NCBI GenBank assembly: GCA_020056155.1
Contig: JAGVII010000661.1
Span: forward strand, 1-7,493
Source of the DNA: Afipia sp.
Lineage (GTDB): Bacteria; Pseudomonadota; Alphaproteobacteria; Rhizobiales; Xanthobacteraceae
DNA: 7,493 bases
Reading direction: 5' to 3'
Shown here one piece after another: positions 5,208 through 7,493 of this stretch (within the stretch, counting starts at the first letter, position 1; each line of letters starts with the position of its first letter). The notes under the pieces are model-generated. The model was not told the DNA's origin. It ran no database searches and worked only from the letters and a program-made list of their open reading frames with translations. Made by a program: the position numbers and the translations under genes.

Positions 5208-5909
5208 TTACACCGCGTACGCCGGGGAATTCCGCGCCATGCCGCCGAATGCATCAAGCAGCTTTTCCCGCCAGGCGTAAATCGGATCGTCTTCCTTCAA
5301 CAGCTTGAACGCGCTGGTCGCGCGCGCCCACTGGAACGGGCCGAATACGATGTAGTCGGCATAGTTCGGCGACGCGCCGCCGAGATAGTCCTGTGTCTTG
5401 AGCGTCAGCCGCATCGGGTTGAGGCTCTGGCGAAACACCTCGACGGCCTCGTCGCGGTTGGCGGCCGCCTGCTCCAGCGTTTTGCCGAGACGGCCTTCAC
5501 GGGTCTTGCGGAAATACGCCTGATCGGCCGGGCGCAGCAGGCCGTGAATATCAGCAGCGATCATCGGAAAGATGCCGCCAAGGACAACCGTATCGCCCCA
5601 CCAGTTCAGCATCCGGCCCATGGCGCGGCCGCCCTCGCCGCCGAACAGCGACGGACGATCGGGATAGGTGTCTTCCAGATAGTTCGCGATCGCCCACGAG
5701 TCGGCGACGGATGTGTCGCCGTCGATCAGCACCGGCACCTTGTCCGACTGATGCGGCGCGATGGCATCCTTCTCGGTGAAGCGCCACGGAATCGTTTCGG
5801 CCTTGATGTCCTTATGCGCCAGCGCCATGCGCGTGCGCCAGCAAAACGGGCTGAACACGCGCTCGGTCTCGGTCCCGCAGAGTTCGTACAGCTTTCGGGT
5901 GGCTGTCAT
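5208..5909 (-). CDS. Glutathione S-transferase, LigE-like (beta-etherase-related) subfamily
   Basis: This 233-residue GST has its N-terminal thioredoxin-like domain at about residues 5-88 and helical domain at about 95-225. SPFCWRTRMAL at 20-30 matches the SPYVWRTKYAL region of Sphingobium LigE/LigP. KVPVLID (57-63) gives the cis-Pro, ADSWAIANYLEDTYPDRPSLF (69-89) the glutathione gamma-glutamyl site, and YLGGASPNYADY (175-186) the LigE-like C-terminal motif. LigE enzymes cleave beta-aryl ether bonds of lignin dimers using glutathione. Many relatives in soil bacteria have unknown substrates, so etherase activity is only a possibility. The start at 5909 lies 4 bases after the stop of the upstream YfcG-like gene. 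A GAAGG ribosome site (plus-strand 5919-5923) sits inside that gene's end, implying translation from one message. Confidence 0.87.
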   Translation of the reverse strand: MTATRKLYELCGTETERVFSPFCWRTRMALAHKDIKAETIPWRFTEKDAIAPHQSDKVPVLIDGDTSVADSWAIANYLEDTYPDRPSLFGGEGGRAMGRMLNWWGDTVVLGGIFPMIAADIHGLLRPADQAYFRKTREGRLGKTLEQAAANRDEAVEVFRQSLNPMRLTLKTQDYLGGASPNYADYIVFGPFQWARATSAFKLLKEDDPIYAWREKLLDAFGGMARNSPAYAV

Positions 5910-5913
5910 CGTC

Positions 5914-6615
5914 TCAGGCCTTCACGACCGCAGCGGTCTGCCCGAACAGAACTTTCTTCTGCTCATCGGTGCTGATGGTCGGATTTGGATTGATCGTCGG
6001 GCCGATCGCGTAAGCGCGCACCGTCGCGGGCCTGGCGCGGATCGTCTCGAACCAGCGCTTGAGATGCGGAAAGTCTTCGAGCTTCTGGCCCTGCCGTTCA
6101 TACGGCACGATCCACGGATAGGCCGCCATGTCCGCGATGGAGTAATCACCGGCGACGTACTCGCGATCCGCGAGCCGCTTGTTGAGCACGCCGTAAAGCC
6201 GGTTGGTCTCGTTGATGTAGCGGTCGATGGCGTAGGGAAGCTTCTCCGGCGCGTAGACATTGAAGTGATGGTTCTGACCGGCCATCGGCCCGAGGCCGCC
6301 CATCTGCCACATCAGCCACTGCAGCACATCGAAGCGCTTGCGCAGATCGGACGGCATGAACTTGCCGGTCTTTTCCGCGAGATAGATCAGGATCGCGCCG
6401 GATTCGAAAATCTTCACCGGCGCGCCGCCGTCCGCAGGCGCATGATCGATCATCGCGGGCATGCGGTTGTTCGGCGAGAACGCGAGGAACTCCGGCTTGA
6501 ACTGGTCGCCGGTGCCGATGTTGACCGGGTGAATTTTATACGCGAGGCCGGTCTCTTCGAGGAACATCGTGATCTTGTGGCCATTCGGCGTGGGCCAGTA
6601 ATAGAGATCGATCAT
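5914..6615 (-). CDS. yfcG: Nu-class glutathione S-transferase / disulphide-bond oxidoreductase, YfcG-like
   Basis: This 233-residue protein closely follows E. coli YfcG: MIDLYYWPTPNGHKIT at the start, SPNNRMPAMIDHAPADGG (48-65), FESGAILIYLAEKTG (70-84), GGLGPMAGQNHHFN (106-119) and YSIADMAAYPW (158-168). Thr9 and Asn11 are the residues that in YfcG hold glutathione or its disulphide; Pro53 is the cis-proline and Glu71-Ser72 the gamma-glutamyl site. By homology it is a cytosolic glutathione-dependent disulphide reductase with weak classical transferase activity. The ATG at 6615 is chosen because the family starts MIDLY and AAGGA lies about 8-9 bases ahead; an upstream in-frame start at 6669 would add an unrelated Arg-rich stretch. 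The C-terminal tail (about 205-233) is longer and unlike E. coli YfcG. It leads a two-gene unit with the LigE-like GST. Confidence 0.92.
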   Translation of the reverse strand: MIDLYYWPTPNGHKITMFLEETGLAYKIHPVNIGTGDQFKPEFLAFSPNNRMPAMIDHAPADGGAPVKIFESGAILIYLAEKTGKFMPSDLRKRFDVLQWLMWQMGGLGPMAGQNHHFNVYAPEKLPYAIDRYINETNRLYGVLNKRLADREYVAGDYSIADMAAYPWIVPYERQGQKLEDFPHLKRWFETIRARPATVRAYAIGPTINPNPTISTDEQKKVLFGQTAAVVKA

Positions 6616-6658
6616 CTTGGTTGTCCTTGGCTGTGTTGCTGGGCGGCGGCGGAAACTG

Positions 6659-6719
6659 GCGCTCCGCAAAGTCGATGCGAGTGCATGAACCTTGCGCTCC
6701 GCAACTGCGAAGTCAATGC
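6659..6719. promoter_or_regulatory. Imperfect direct repeats upstream of the YfcG-like gene
   Basis: GCGCTCCGCAA occurs at 6659-6669 and again at 6694-6704, 35 bases apart. The two copies are followed by AAGTCGATGC (6669-6678) and AAGTCAATGC (6710-6719), the second copy with five extra bases between. The repeats lie 44-104 bases ahead of the start of the YfcG-like gene, a place for regulator binding. On the minus strand TTGACT (6711-6716) could be a -35 box, but no good -10 follows. A 10-bp perfect palindrome (GCCGCGCGGC, 6718-6727) and an AT-rich patch (6731-6747) adjoin. The function is not shown; local duplication is an equal explanation. Confidence 0.35.
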
Positions 6720-6759
6720 CGCGCGGCGCATATCAAATATATTTCATTCGGTCGGTTCG

Positions 6760-7493
6760 CTACTCCACCGCCGCCTTCTTCGGCTCCACGATCTCGAAGC
6801 CGGTCGAGAATTCGTCGAGCATCCCGAACAGTTCGCGCAGCTTCAGCGGATTACCGCCCACCGAGACGTCGCCGGTGAGCACGCTGCCGAGGAACGTCCG
6901 CTGTTTCAGCGTGATGGCGTCGAGCGCGGCGCGGGTCAGCGTTACGCTGGCATCGGCCTTGTCGGAGAGTTTTCCCGACGTGTGCGTCAGCGCGGAATTC
7001 TCCAGATTCATCACGTAGGTTTCGTTGAGATCGGTGAAGGTCCAGTTGATGACGATATGCCTGCCTTCCGCCTTGGCGGCGTTCAGCCGCACGCCGAGAA
7101 AATCGAACGCGAGATCGATGGAAATGCCTTTCAGCAGTTCCGCGTTGACCAGCGCCGGCGGCTGCGGGCCGACGCCATTGCGCAGCTCAAGCGCGCCGAG
7201 CAGATAGGCATTGCGCCAGGTCGCGGCCTCGCTCTGATAGCCGAGCTGTTCCAGCGCATCGGCGCCGAGCTCGCGCGCTTCCCTGTTGGCGGGCTCTGCG
7301 AACACCACTTGGCTCATCACGCTGGCGACCCAGCGATATTGTCCGGCCTTGAAGTCGTCGCGCGCGCGTTTGATCGCCGCCTCCGCGCCGCCCATGTATT
7401 CGACCTGCTTCTTCGCATACTCCATGCGCGGCAATGGATTGAGATCGGCGGGATTGGCGTCGTACCAGCCGAGATAGAACTGATAAACCGCCT
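6760..7493 (-). CDS. C-terminal part of an MBL-fold alkylsulfatase (5' end outside window)
   Basis: The frame is open from the right edge (first whole codon at 7491) to the TAG at 6760-6762, 243 residues, with no true start. The first visible residues, VYQFYLGWYDANPADLNPLP, match the conserved segment after the metallo-beta-lactamase domain of SdsA1-type linear alkylsulfatases. The segment to about residue 95 (EYAKKQVEYMGG, ANREARELGADALEQLGYQSE, WRNAYLLGALELRNG) is the helical dimerisation domain. About 105-240 is the SCP2-like C-terminal domain (INWTFTDLNETYVMNLENSALTH and GNPLKLRELFGMLDEFSTGF regions). These enzymes hydrolyse alkyl sulphate esters such as SDS using two zinc ions, and many are exported. 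The zinc ligands and any signal peptide lie outside the window, so activity cannot be confirmed. The TTG or ATG codons near 7434 are internal. It ends 144 bases before the YfcG-like gene on the same strand. Confidence 0.87.
   Translation of the reverse strand, partial: AVYQFYLGWYDANPADLNPLPRMEYAKKQVEYMGGAEAAIKRARDDFKAGQYRWVASVMSQVVFAEPANREARELGADALEQLGYQSEAATWRNAYLLGALELRNGVGPQPPALVNAELLKGISIDLAFDFLGVRLNAAKAEGRHIVINWTFTDLNETYVMNLENSALTHTSGKLSDKADASVTLTRAALDAITLKQRTFLGSVLTGDVSVGGNPLKLRELFGMLDEFSTGFEIVEPKKAAVE

Noticed and set aside
1..7493. A novel defence, mobile or biosynthetic system
   Set aside because: No integrase, transposase, nuclease, toxin-antitoxin pair, CRISPR array or biosynthetic core enzyme is visible; the complete large genes belong to common housekeeping or stress families.

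Overview
The window is high-GC DNA with alphaproteobacterial gene content. The protein types and the palindromic intergenic repeats resemble the Bradyrhizobium / Rhodopseudomonas / Afipia group (Nitrobacteraceae). That assignment is inference from style and memory, not from a marker gene. I see no rRNA, tRNA, CRISPR array, transposase or phage gene. It reads as ordinary chromosome with a modest stress and xenobiotic flavour.

Layout, left to right. Positions 1-315 (+) hold the C-terminal end of a membrane-anchored family 2 glycosyltransferase. Positions 572-1243 (+) hold a glutathione S-transferase (GST). Positions 1244-1891 are gene-poor: two possible short proteins, one membrane (1403-1582) and one exported (1762-1914), flank a pair of strong hairpins of REP type (1584-1632 and 1647-1694). 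Next come two minus-strand genes for small membrane proteins: a DUF486/DMT-like protein (1892-2248) and a DUF1232/YkvA-like protein (2500-2892). A GC-rich hairpin lies just past the end of the DUF1232 gene. A divergent promoter region (2893-3005) leads into a plus-strand pair, a PlsC-type acyltransferase (3006-3851) and an aldo/keto reductase (3863-4804), followed by a small cysteine-rich CWC protein (4890-5120). A second, different REP-like double hairpin (5099-5199) separates this block from a minus-strand block. That block contains a LigE-like GST (5208-5909), a Nu-class YfcG-like GST (5914-6615), and the C-terminal end of an MBL-fold alkylsulfatase (6760-7493, continuing off the right edge).

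Functionally, three GSTs of different subfamilies, an aldo/keto reductase and an alkylsulfatase suggest a cluster for redox, electrophile and xenobiotic handling. Only the two adjacent GSTs (4-nt gap) and the acyltransferase/reductase pair (11-nt gap) look co-transcribed. No sequence evidence ties the whole window into one pathway.

I did not find a convincing new multi-gene system. The most interesting points are the two structured repeat elements, one of which supplies the last codons and stop of the CWC gene; two unrecognised short ORFs with good ribosome binding sites; and a tandem TATAAT promoter with an inverted repeat over its -35 box.
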